Positions 47,213-57,374 of a DNA stretch of 64,000 bases are shown here, in pieces (the first letter of the stretch is position 1; the number at the start of each line of letters is the position of its first letter). The translations under genes were made by a program, and so were the position numbers. This DNA comes from Dendrophyllia cribrosa. Taxonomy: Eukaryota > Cnidaria > Anthozoa > Scleractinia > Dendrophylliidae. The notes under the pieces were generated by a model. The model worked only from the letters and a program-made list of their open reading frames with translations. It made no database searches and was not told the origin of the DNA. The stretch spans positions 9,480,791 through 9,544,790 of the forward strand of contig JAJLRJ010000009.1 in assembly GCA_024195265.1 (NCBI GenBank). Direction: 5' to 3'.

Positions 47213-48670
47213 ATAATGGTGGGGAAACCCCTGAACAATGCTGCCACCGTACAAATAAGATTTGCTGAAATCAGCTCCCACTATTACGGGCACTAGGAGC
47301 CCATGATGATGTCTCTCATGATGACGATGTTTCTTTCTATCAGAACCGCTGTCATCAACGCATTAGAAAAACCTTTGAATGTAGAGGTCCACACGACGCA
47401 GAAATTAAACTTGCTGGAAGTTGCCGGATCTTCCTTGTGAAAGATCTCGTGCCAGGCGTCACTTGAATGTGAAAATACAAAACTGATTGCAAGGCTGGCA
47501 CTACGGCAAAGGGCAGTATTAGTCTTCCTCAGGGCCAGGGCTATACTGAAAGAAAATATTATTGTAACGGCTCCTCAAATTTGAAAATTACATGGTTATA
47601 AATGATTGGCTAATACATGACATGTAGACAGCGCACTTGTAAACATAAGATAAAAATAATATATGACGTATATAGTGTATGATACAAAACTGAGTTCAGC
47701 GTTCGTTCCTTCGGTTAATGCCTTCTGGTGACAAAGTGTTCCCTCTATGAATTAAAAAGGCCTCGTGTGCTTTTCGACGGGAAGCATTGATGGTAGGCTG
47801 CAGTTCAAGCGGGATGAGTCTCATGTCCGCGGAAGAGTGGCCTGGTTAGTTGAAATGTGTAGGTACCGCTGCTGTGGAGTTGGCGTGATAAGGGTTGTTT
47901 GTCCCTTGTCTGTGTTCTGTGAAGCGTTCACGAATCGTGCGTTTGGTTTCCCTATCAACACATTATTTGGACATATTTATAAGTTTAGGGAGAAATAAAA
48001 ATAAACGGCACGCAAGGCATGCAGAGTTGATGACACTAGTGTCCAGTGCTTTTCGGTTCGATTCAAGGATAAATCCAGACCCAGGTCCATAGGAATTTCG
48101 GACGCCTGCATAAGGCGGTAACGATGACGTCATCGCCTAAAAAATGACTCAAATAGGTTTTTCTGAATACCAGTTGTCTCCCTTAGATGCTGACTCGTCC
48201 CCAGTTGTCTCTCAGTCTCCTATAAAAAATTAAGAGAGAAGCGCAGACGAGGGGAGCGCTTGGAGTGATGGAAAAGAAGGGGAATGAGGGGAGTCTTTCC
48301 CTTTACTTTTCCTCCTTCCCATTACCCCTCGCGCTTCTCTCGTTCCACGTCTATCCTCCATGTGTTATCTCCCACGTCTTGCCAATGGAGACGACTGGGG
48401 ACAAGTCATCTTCAGATGTACAGTATTTTTGGAGGCTCTTATCAGTCTTATGACAAAGGAATAAAATGATGCTTATAAATATGCCCCCAGAACATGCACT
48501 AAGGGCACTCTGGCATTGTTATAAAGTTTGAGGGAGCAACACGCAGGTTAGAGCATCTTGGTGGCTATGGAAATGTCACGCAGGGGGGACCATGCTACTC
48601 CATGATAGGCATCACAAAGTGTCCTCTTCTATTATGACAAATGAAATAACTGTCAAATGTGAAGTATTTG

Positions 48671-48915
48671 TTAACCCCTTAAATTTTTGGCACTCTTGGG
48701 AGTTTTCTCAAAAACTCCCAAGAGTGCAAAAAATCAAAATTCAAGAAAAATCCCAAATTTCATTTTGTAAAATATTGGAAAACAAATAGTACCATGCAAA
48801 AGTACTGCCAAACAGGTTTCATTTGAATGGTCACACCATAGGATTTCGCTGACAGACTCAAACGTTAAAACTATACTACATGTCTTTATAATTGACTCTG
48901 GGAGTGAAAGGGTTT
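48671..48915. mobile_element. CCCTTTCACTCCC-family MITE
   Basis: It starts at TTAACCCC and ends GACTCTGGGAGTGAAAGGG. Near the left end GGCACTCTTGGGAGTTTT is inverted on itself. Interior matches 46204-46417 in reverse. Confidence 0.7.
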
Positions 48916-49269
48916 GACAATACTTGTGTGCAATCCTAAGCAGAAGTAGAAAGAGTGTTTCAGCTTGTAGTGGATGATTGTGAAATTTCACTACCATTTT
49001 TTTTTGGTAATATGAAAATAAGTGAAAAGAAGTGGCAGGAACATATTTTAACAAGCAACGCATTTGGACATATTAGACAAGAACCTGGGTTCTAGTGACG
49101 TCGTTAGTGTGTTTACAACAGAGCACGTCTCTCATTTTATAGTGGCGTTTTGGCAACTTGTGGAAGGATTATTTTGATTAAATATGGCTGAAAGCGAAGT
49201 GTATTTTAGCCCCCGGTCCGTCCCCTTCTCCGCCATGTTTAATGTTGTGATCAAACACACAAGTGGAGT

Positions 49270-49307
49270 CTCAATAAAGTATGTATGTATGTATGTATGT
49301 ATGTAAG
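49270..49307. repeat. (GTAT)n tail of a truncated retroelement
   Basis: TCTCAATAAAGTATGTATGT then about six GTAT units: a typical 3' end of a non-LTR element, plus orientation, body mostly lost. Confidence 0.55.
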
Positions 49308-49469
49308 TGACGTTACAAATACCTTTGTGGTCGCGCTTAAAATGTCGCAAATTTCACGCCCTGGAGGGAGTTGTCAATCCGCTAAAAATAGTGGATCCTC
49401 TTCGCGCAAAAGAGGAAAATGACTGAAAGTGAAATAAACGTGATACAAACAACATATTAAAAACCCTAA

Positions 49470-49741
49470 AACAAAACGGTAGTGAAATTTCACACCATAG
49501 GAATTTGTTGACAGACTCAAAAGTTAGAACTGCACTACATGTCTCCATAAATAGACCATTTTTGATATATTAAAATTCATACTTGGCTCCGAGGCTTGGG
49601 GGAATAAAACAAAAGAAATGAATAATTCAACGCTGAACCTCAATGTGATTTCTTTTGTTTTATTCCTCCAAGCCTCGGAGCCAAGTATGAATTTTAATAT
49701 ATCGAAAATGGTCTATTGACTCTAGGGGTGAAAGGGTTTAA
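49470..49741. mobile_element. CCCTTTCACTCCC-family MITE, interrupted
   Basis: The left part has TTTCACACCATAGG and CAGACTCAAAAGTTAGAA; the right end is GACTCTAGGGGTGAAAGGGTTTAA. A palindromic element at 49551-49715 breaks it just before GACTCT. Confidence 0.7.
49551..49715. mobile_element. Nested palindromic MITE
   Basis: Arms of about 70 bp (TAGACCATTTTTGATATATT and AATATATCGAAAATGGTCTA, with CTTGGCTCCGAGGCTTGG) surround a short loop. Confidence 0.8.
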
Positions 49742-49766
49742 CACCTTTTACCTCTGAAAATATGTT

Positions 49767-49772
49767 TTTATT
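49767..49772 (-). terminator. Poly(A) signal of the BTB-TLDc gene
   Basis: AATAAA on the minus strand about 106 bp past the stop codon at 49878. Confidence 0.5.
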
Positions 49773-49877
49773 CAAACTGAGTTTACATGTTATTTTCTGG
49801 GGCATTATTGTGACAGAACACACTATTGCTGATGTACAATGTAAATCTCAAATGTTAGCTCGTGATAATCTGCATTC

Positions 49878-52008
49878 TTACTTTTCAAACCTAAAGACTT
49901 CCATTTCGTTTACAGTGAAATTTTGATTTCCAGTCAGGAACGTAGTAGCATTCTGTCCAGCTGGAAGCTGGTAGGTGTTATTTAGATTGACGGAGCAGTT
50001 GCTTGAATTTGGTGAGCTACTTATAAGAAGATCATGGCCACCACCAAATAAAGGCCCATAGCCACTGGCACAACAAATGGCGTTATTCTCCCTTCCAGGT
50101 TTGAGAGACATCTTTGTGGGTTGCAGGCCACTGGGATTCACAAAGCTGAAAAGGAATGACTCTGGAGCTCTTCTGTAAGCTTTACTAGAGAGAGCTGCAA
50201 AAAATATTGTATACTTTATTAAAATTTACATAATGACATGAACTTGAAAGATTAAATAATTGAAGGGCTCTCTGCAACAACGTCCTGAGTGTCTTTTTGG
50301 TAACTTTCACTAAAATTGTATGTTTTAGGCCTTTAAAAGCACAGTTTGGTCAAATTAATGATTTATTATTGTTAAGGTACTTAAAACAGATCCAAAATGG
50401 GGAAGAAAATCCACATCTTTGAGAAAATGTTTTGGGCCCCTATGACACCCTATGGCTCCCAGGACACCCTATGTATCTTTTCAAAATAAAAAATTATTCT
50501 GTTCGAGGATAGAAGATTTGTTGACCTGGATTAAATCCTTTCAGTCATATGTACATGATCCAGTCATAATTTTGGCAAGTGAGTCCCTTTGGAGGCCAAA
50601 AATCCAAGATTTCTGTGAAAATTTTCCAAAAACGCACTGAGGACGTTATTGCAGGGAGCCCTTCAATTGCCTTTATAAATCTGAAATTATTTCAATTGAA
50701 AATTAATTGTGCTTTCAATTGATTAATGTATTGAACCATTATGGTTTTACCATACTACAAATCCTTAAAATTATAATGAAAATATAATAACAACAAGAGC
50801 TACTATTACATGTGATAAACAATCCTGAATATTGTATACAAGCAAGTTTTGGTTGATACACTGAACACATGTGCCTGCAGAGATTTCTACATACGCTTAC
50901 TTGTAGTATTAAGTTTGATATTCTTATTACAAATTAATACATGCTAACTTTCAGTGCTTTAGATTAGAATATGCCTCCCCCACTTTGAACTGTACTTGAA
51001 CAAGTTTATTTATTTTTTATTTTATTTATTTATTTATTCATATCATTTTTGATTTACCCTATAGATGGTTTTCACTCACGTGACCTTCAGTCCTGTGGGA
51101 CTCAAATGACAAAGGCCATAACGGCCATGTTGGAGCACATAACAAAAGAGGTTCATTAAAATTCTTTTGTAGGTGTGCTCCAACATGGCCGCCATGACGT
51201 AACGTGCAAACCACCTATTAATTTTATAGGGGGTCAGTAGGGTGTCAGCAGACCGGGGTCAGAGTTTTGTCGAAACCGAAGTGATACTGGTATCTTAACA
51301 CAACTTACATTCCCAATGCTGCTCCGTGTAGCCACCAAAAATGTTATTTCCACTCTTAACAACTGTCACAGTTGGTCCTTTTCGGTCACAGAAAGAGTGG
51401 AAGTTGGCGGCCGTCCAGCCATTGAGGGAGGCGCGATATATCAGTGCATAGCTGTGGCTGGCACTTGTCAGTGTATGCTGCAACCAATTGGTCAAGGTTT
51501 GGCGCTTTTCTGTAGACAAAATGCAAGAACCTTCAAAGGGACAGGATTTCAGCTCATCGATGATTCCTTGAACTTGATAAAACTCAGCTTCAGTTAACAA
51601 CTCTTTGCGAATGATCTTGTCTTCTGGAACAACAAGCTGCCCCGTGCGAAGATAATTCAGAATATACCGGAAGTGAGTTCCATCGCGATCAATGAAGAAA
51701 GATCCGTCTTCAGCAGGCTTTGAATCAAATCTGCCTGAAAACATCGCGTGTAACATTGAACCTGGATCTTTTTTCATGGTTTCCAGACTGGTAGTGAAGA
51801 ACTGGCCCCCGATGTTGAGTTTCAATGTCTTTGAAAAATGGACGTGCTCGAGCTTCTTTGCTACCTCATCAAAAGCTTCCTTTTCCTTTCGAACCCTGGA
51901 AGTTTCTCGGTTTAAAATGTCATACACTTTCTTGACGAGGCTGCTGACCTCAGCAAGCTCTCCTTCGTCTGCTACGTCGACTTCTTCCCGATTCCCTGAA
52001 TCCGCCAT
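49878..52008 (-). CDS. BTB/POZ (KCTD-type T1) protein with C-terminal TLDc-like domain
   Basis: Two exons on the minus strand, 52008-51309 and 50194-49878, join GT-AG in phase 1 to give 338 residues. The chosen ATG starts MADSGNREEVD; another in-frame ATG upstream (52074) is possible. Residues about 20-58 are predicted coiled coil (SSLVKKVYDILNRETSRVRK). Residues 61-150 are a tetramerisation-type BTB domain with LKLNIGGQFFTTSLETMKKD and FIDRDGTHFRYILNYLRTG, the KCTD/Kv-T1 signature. From about 160 the protein has TLDc features: SYALIYRASLNGWTAANFH, GPTVTVVKSGNNIFGGYT, then PTKMSLKPGRENNAICC and GPLFGGGHDLLI. KCTD-type BTB domains usually recruit cullin 3; TLDc domains in other proteins are linked to oxidative-stress protection or V-ATPase. 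Which applies here is unknown. Its single intron holds a CACGTGAC-type MITE. Confidence 0.9.
51062..51222. mobile_element. CACGTGAC-type MITE in the BTB-TLDc intron
   Basis: GATGGTTTTCACTCACGTGA and GACGTAACGTGCAAACCACC are the ends, with TA on both sides. GGCCATGTTGGAGCACA and TGTGCTCCAACATGGCCGCC are the inner arms. Best-preserved member of the family in this window. Confidence 0.8.
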
Positions 52009-52636
52009 TTTGCTTTTAACAATGATACACTTCGCGCTTCCATACATGACATATAAATCGTGGGGCATGAGCAAGTCCGGAAATGAAGAACAATTGAAGA
52101 CTTGAGCAAAACATAATAACTCGATTTTGTTTTTTTAATTGAAACTTTCTTAATAAATCCTGCAATTTGCTGGGATTTGCCCAATTTATCTATTGGCCTT
52201 CTTGTAGGAGCCATCGGGGATCGATACACTCAGGCCGAGAGTGACTGTTTCCATAAATTCATGGCACCATTTTTGTCTCAAATGCTGTATCTTAGAAATG
52301 ATATATACCGCAGTTTTTAATAAGGGAAGGGTCGGTTACATAATAACAAAATTACATTGTTGCAAAATACATTAGGTTAAAGTCAAGAAAATGGTTTTAA
52401 CACATGACTTCGCGCGGTTATTATAAGCAATATACCACACATTTCTATGGTCAATAAACCACGCGAGATGGTGGAAAAACACAGAAACACACGAACCGAA
52501 GGCGTGTGATTTACAAGCTTTTCGAGTGTTGTTCCAACATCTCAAGTGGTTTGTTGCATCGATAAACCATAGAAATATGTGGTATATTGCTTTTATATAA
52601 TAACCACATTTTCTATGTGAGTACTGGTATAATAGT

Positions 52637-52935
52637 CATTATAATTCAACACATTGATACACTGCCCAAATATGGTAAAAAAGTTATCGATATACGCTAT
52701 GTCTACACGACGTATATCCAACGATGAAGGTATATTTCGCATTTTGACAAGAGAATTCAAAAATTACGGACCGGCCTCGATATTTTTTCTTCAAACTGTG
52801 CTTTGTTATCAATGTGTTGAATTATAAAACTATTATTGCGTTCAAGCTTGCGTGATATCGCCTAATTTTAGCCGACTCGGCCTACGGCCTCGTCGGCTAA
52901 GAATTAGACGATATCATGCGCGCTTTTGAGCTTTA
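52637..52935. mobile_element. MULE-like fragment related to 33520-34916
   Basis: CATTATAATTCAACACATTG and the palindrome CGCCTAATTTTAGCCGACTC-GGCC match both halves of the intact element in intron 9, joined here with most of the middle lost. Confidence 0.7.
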
Positions 52936-53929
52936 AGCCCTGATAGTGATCAGCATCAAATTTCTCCTTGTAATATCAATGCTCGGTCAATCAGAGAGGC
53001 CATGAGAATTAAGGATAAGATCACCTAAGATGAATTCTCAAGATATTTGAACAACTTCTCGTCACTACTTCGGCAATACATGTATGGGAACAAGAAAGGA
53101 GAATTTGTATTTTTACTCAAGTGTGTTAAGGCTTGACTCAACCAATAATTTCGTGGATTTTTATTTCAAGTATAAGCATTTATCTAATCTTTATGAAACT
53201 TGGCACGCATTTTGTTATTCGCGTTTGTATCCATTTGATCAAATTTTTCTTGTCAAGTTTGGGTCACGTGACATGCATTTGCCTTATAACGGTCAAAATC
53301 TTTCAACGAAAATGGGGAATAGATAGTCACATTATATCCATCTTGTTTATTCCTTTTTCTATGACTCCTAGTAAGGGCTTAATAATGCCGCCTTTTAATC
53401 GTGTCCATGTGTCAACGGAAACCGCCAGTTAAGGAAAACAGGTCACGTGACATAACAAATGTCAAAATATCTGACAAAACATATGACGGATACCGCCTTA
53501 AAAGGCGGAGTTACATTGGAAAGGACCTTTTGGACATTTTGATTGCGAAAGTTTTCAAACTTTCCGACTGCAAACGTTCCCCATTTCAAAAAACATGTTT
53601 TGTGACGTCATCAATCAGGGAATATCACGTGATGGTTGATGAGACTTTCGTTTGATCGAACAAGTCAATTATTTATTCCCTTAAACTCTATGACCGAGGA
53701 AAGTTATTATATCAAGAAAGAATGGGGTTCTTTAAAATCTCTGCAGGGGGTCCTTTAAGGATAAAAAATCCAAGCCTTAAGTCACTTGAGTATATTGGGA
53801 ATTAAAGCTAGGGTTAAATAGCTATCGATCAATCAGAACGCGCGCATTATCTTAAGTTATGTATAAACACCAATGCGGTGAAGAAGGAATTCAAGTTATT
53901 CAACGTTCAGCTGCGCATCTATAATTAGT

Positions 53930-54053
53930 TAGCCTGCGAATACAGCCGCCTCTCATCGCTCCCGGCCGCTAGGGGCGTTCGCGCGAGAGAGCTCTCTCGC
54001 GCGAACGCCTCTTGCGTCTGGGAGCGATGAGAGGCGGCTGTATTCGCAGGCTA
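53930..54053. mobile_element. 124-bp palindromic MULE-type MITE
   Basis: TAGCCTGCGAATACAGCCGC and its exact complement form the ends; ATAATTAGT flanks both sides (53921-53929, 54054-54062), a perfect 9-bp target duplication. The arms meet near GCGCGAGAGAGCTCTCTCGC. Confidence 0.9.
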
Positions 54054-54378
54054 ATAATTAGTTAAAAAAGTCTGCTAAATATTGCGCAAGGCGGGTCCTT
54101 GAGCCCGGCAGCGCACAGCAGTGGCACGCGATGATAGAGGCGCGAGTCTGGTTGTGATCGTCTGTCTTGTCAATGGTTGCATTATATTGGCTTATACTTC
54201 ATGGAGGTTTTTAATTATATGCACACAAAACTATCCGGCACTTATTTAGGGTTAAGAACTCATTTTGAAATGGTTAGCTTTTATTTACTGTTATGGGTAG
54301 TGATATCCATAACAGTAAATAAACTATGTTGTCTTTTGCATGAGGTTACGGCCATCTCTTTACAACGCGGGCCATCGA

Positions 54379-54560
54379 TCGATCAATCAATCAATCAATC
54401 AATCAATCTTTATTACACAAATACATTATTTTCAAAATTGTAGGCATCCGCAGGTAGCATCGAGCTAATCGAGGCCATCTCTCCAGAAAGGCTGAGGGCC
54501 AGCAAATTGCGTCCCAGCCTCTGAAATAACCTGTCGATAACGGCCACACAATCAACCACT
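54379..54560 (-). repeat. Truncated non-LTR retroelement 3' end, minus orientation
   Basis: (GATT)n on the minus strand follows AATAAA(GATT) and a 3'-UTR-like stretch, the usual form of a 5'-truncated LINE. Confidence 0.55.
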
Positions 54561-54899
54561 GAAGAACTTTGTGTACAAAATTATGCTGTTAAGTTGAGTG
54601 CAAGGTCACGAGACTTGATAATAAACCGGCATCGTCGTGTTGTGTACTTGCTGGTCATAAAACAGCCGTTATTCCTATTCACTATTCACTACATGGGGAT
54701 TATTTTACATACAAGACTTAAACAGTATTGCCCGACCTTTGAAAATCAACTTCAGACCTGTCAAGAAACATGTAATTTGCGATAATCTTGGTTGGCATAA
54801 ATTAATATTTTGTCGGCATGGTACAGAGAACCGGGTACTAGTGTACAGCGCAGGGGCTCACGGTTCGCGAGTTTGAAATGGGTCCGTTGATAGATTTGT

Positions 54900-55375
54900 A
54901 TCATTCTACGGTCCCGGGGGCGGGGGGGGGGGGGGGGGGGATACTCCCTATAATGGGCTATACGGGGATGCTCCGCCCGAAAGGGGTACGTTTTTTAGGC
55001 TGGCGGTATATGAAAGGGTAGGGATTTCACGAGTTGAAGTATGTGAAAGGGTAGGGATTTCACTAAGTATAGGAAAGGGTAGGGAGAACACCGGTTGAAG
55101 TATAAAAAACGGTAGGGAAAGCTGCCATTTAAGTATTATAAAAAGCGCCTTTCAAAATATATCAAACAGACGCACGTAAAGGCTATATGAAAGGGGTGCC
55201 ATTTTCAATGAAAGGTATATAAAAGGGGTATAATTTTCAATGCAATGTATATGAAAGGGGTACAATTTTCAATGAAAGGTATATGAAAGGGGTACCTTTT
55301 CTGTCAAAAACGTTATATGAAAGGGTAAAGGTTTGGACCTTGGGACGGAGCATCCCCGTACAAAACTTTGCTGCG
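54900..55375. repeat. Repeat rich in ATATGAAAGGG(G)TA
   Basis: At least eight imperfect copies of TATATGAAAGGGGTA lie between GGGGATGCTCCGCCC (54965) and GGGACGGAGCATCCCCGTA (55342). It is related to 18866-19320 in reverse. Confidence 0.6.
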
Positions 55376-57067
55376 TCATTCAAAATTGATTATGCCCTAA
55401 GCTAGCCAACATTAACACACCAGAACATGAAAATCCAACCAGACCTGAATATATATTTAGGCCGCATTGGTCTGTCGCTCAGTCGCTCAGTGTTAAGCAT
55501 TTTTGAACGCTCTAAAAGAAAATATTTGATATGTGTTATTTTGCTGGGTGAAAGAATAGACGAGGATTTCGTAAGAGAGTGAAAGTGTCGTAGATTCTGT
55601 AGAGCAGCGTGTAGGGTATAGGATGGAAGCGATCTTTGTTTCAAGTATCGGCTACTGAATGTAGTCTTACTTTCAGACTGATATAATTTTATGTTTCTCC
55701 GTAAAAGAACATTCTTCTAACATGCAATGCGCGAGACTGTAAAGGTCAACCGGAAATTTCACGCATTAGGTCATTACGTGACTTGAATCGCACGTAGGTT
55801 TGACTTACACGATTTGTGTTTTACATAACTTTGCATCAGTTCAGTTAGCGATCGTGTCGGCTACTGAATGCAGTGTTACTTTTCAGACATAATTTTATGT
55901 TTCTCCGTAAAAGCACTCAAAACACTAGGGAATCAATACTGCAATGGGTTAAAGCTGTGTACAGCTTCTTGTTCAATAAGAAGCAAGCCAAGAACCCTTA
56001 ATCAATTCAAAAATTGTTTCATGATTCCATTAAATTACTATAAACAGCAAACACCGTTTAAACAACCTTTCAGCCAATTTATTAGCCTACGAAGCAAGAA
56101 TCAACGACAGCCATCCCTGTAGCGGCGTTAGCTCCGGTGGCGGAGAGATCCGTGAAACTAAAGAAACTGAAGTGACTCACAGGTTCCACAAGGCTCAGGT
56201 TTATTGAGTAAAACTCTTACAGCGATCCTGTTAAGTAGGACGTGTTGGCGAACGCTCTGGAAGGTTCTGAGTTAGTAGAGCAATAAAAAAGGGAAATAGC
56301 TAAAATACTGCGAGAGAAAACTAAGGCACACGGGTGCCGTTACAATCCCCATTTGCGTCTGCTACGCCACCTATTAATTTATCTACTCTCAAATCTCCAA
56401 AAACACTTGAAAATCCCGGAGCAGTGCTCGTCGAGATTCAAGTACCTTTTAGGGTGTTTTTCAAAAATTTTCGACGAGCACCCCGTCATTTTTATATATT
56501 TTAAATTAAACACACTTCTTTGTTTTCATTCGTACGCCGAAACCCGAGAACGTTAAATAGAACACTCAGGCTTGAAACGTTTATACTGTCCATTGTGAGC
56601 ACGAGGAAAGTCCCGCTGAATATTATTCTCCACCCTCACTCGATTTTGATTGTAAAACGGCAGTGAAAATAATTGTAAATTGGATTTACTCCTTATGAAT
56701 ACCTATACATCCAAATAACACACTTTATATTTCAGTGGCATACATGTTAAAAATAAAACAATAATAAAACAATAAATAAAATATTAAAATAAAATAACTA
56801 AAACGCGCTGAAAGAGAGGTTAGGTATAGAGGTTTGCACGACAGCCATGTTGCATGGCAGGAACAATGAAAATGTTTTGCGTTAGAAAGAACATTCTTTC
56901 CCATAGGGAAAAGAATCTGTTCCTGCCATGCAACATAGCTGCCGTGCAAAACCTTTATAGGAAAACTGCGGCGTATAAACACAAAACAAAAACGGGTAAA
57001 CCGTTAAGTAAAAATGAAGTGAAATGTCAATCAAACTAAAAATTGTTCTACAGCAACCAGTACCTAA

Positions 57068-57172
57068 GCCTGCTAAAACAGCCGCCTTTATCGCTCCCGG
57101 CCGCTAATGGTGTTAACTCCCGGCCGCTAATGGTGTTTAACGCGATGAGAGGCAGCTGTTTTCGCAGACTAC
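57068..57172. mobile_element. Degenerate palindromic MITE
   Basis: AGCCTGCTAAAACAGCCGCC and GGCAGCTGTTTTCGCAGACT with CGCTCCCGGCCGCTAA doubled in the centre. Same family as 53930-54053 but decayed. Confidence 0.6.
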
Positions 57173-57374
57173 CGGTTCCTTAGGTCAAAGAAAATTACCG
57201 AGCGTTTTCGTAGATTACCCGACCTTTGCCCATAATAATCTGAAGGAAATCGGCGCACAAACCACTCTTACAATTCGTGATAAATGATTCAGTATTCATG
57301 TTCTTAACGTTCTCCAGTTACACACCAAAAATGTGAGAACTTTATACGTTCGTGTGATATTTGGCCATGCCAGT

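Larger units (their letters stand above)
43997..49877. other. Intergenic region, repeats only
   Basis: This separates the plus-strand dehydratase gene from the minus-strand BTB-TLDc gene; their 3' ends face each other. A possible poly(A) signal AATAAA for the former is at 44824, 830 bp past the stop. The rest is MITEs and low-complexity DNA. No exon could be supported. Confidence 0.45.
52009..57374. other. Intergenic region, repeats only
   Basis: 5.4 kb between two minus-strand genes. It contains MULE-related fragments, a palindromic element, a truncated retroelement end and a G-run near 54912-54940. No exon could be supported. Confidence 0.5.

Noticed and set aside
51692..52105. 137-residue plus-strand frame
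   Set aside because: Antisense shadow of the BTB-TLDc exon.
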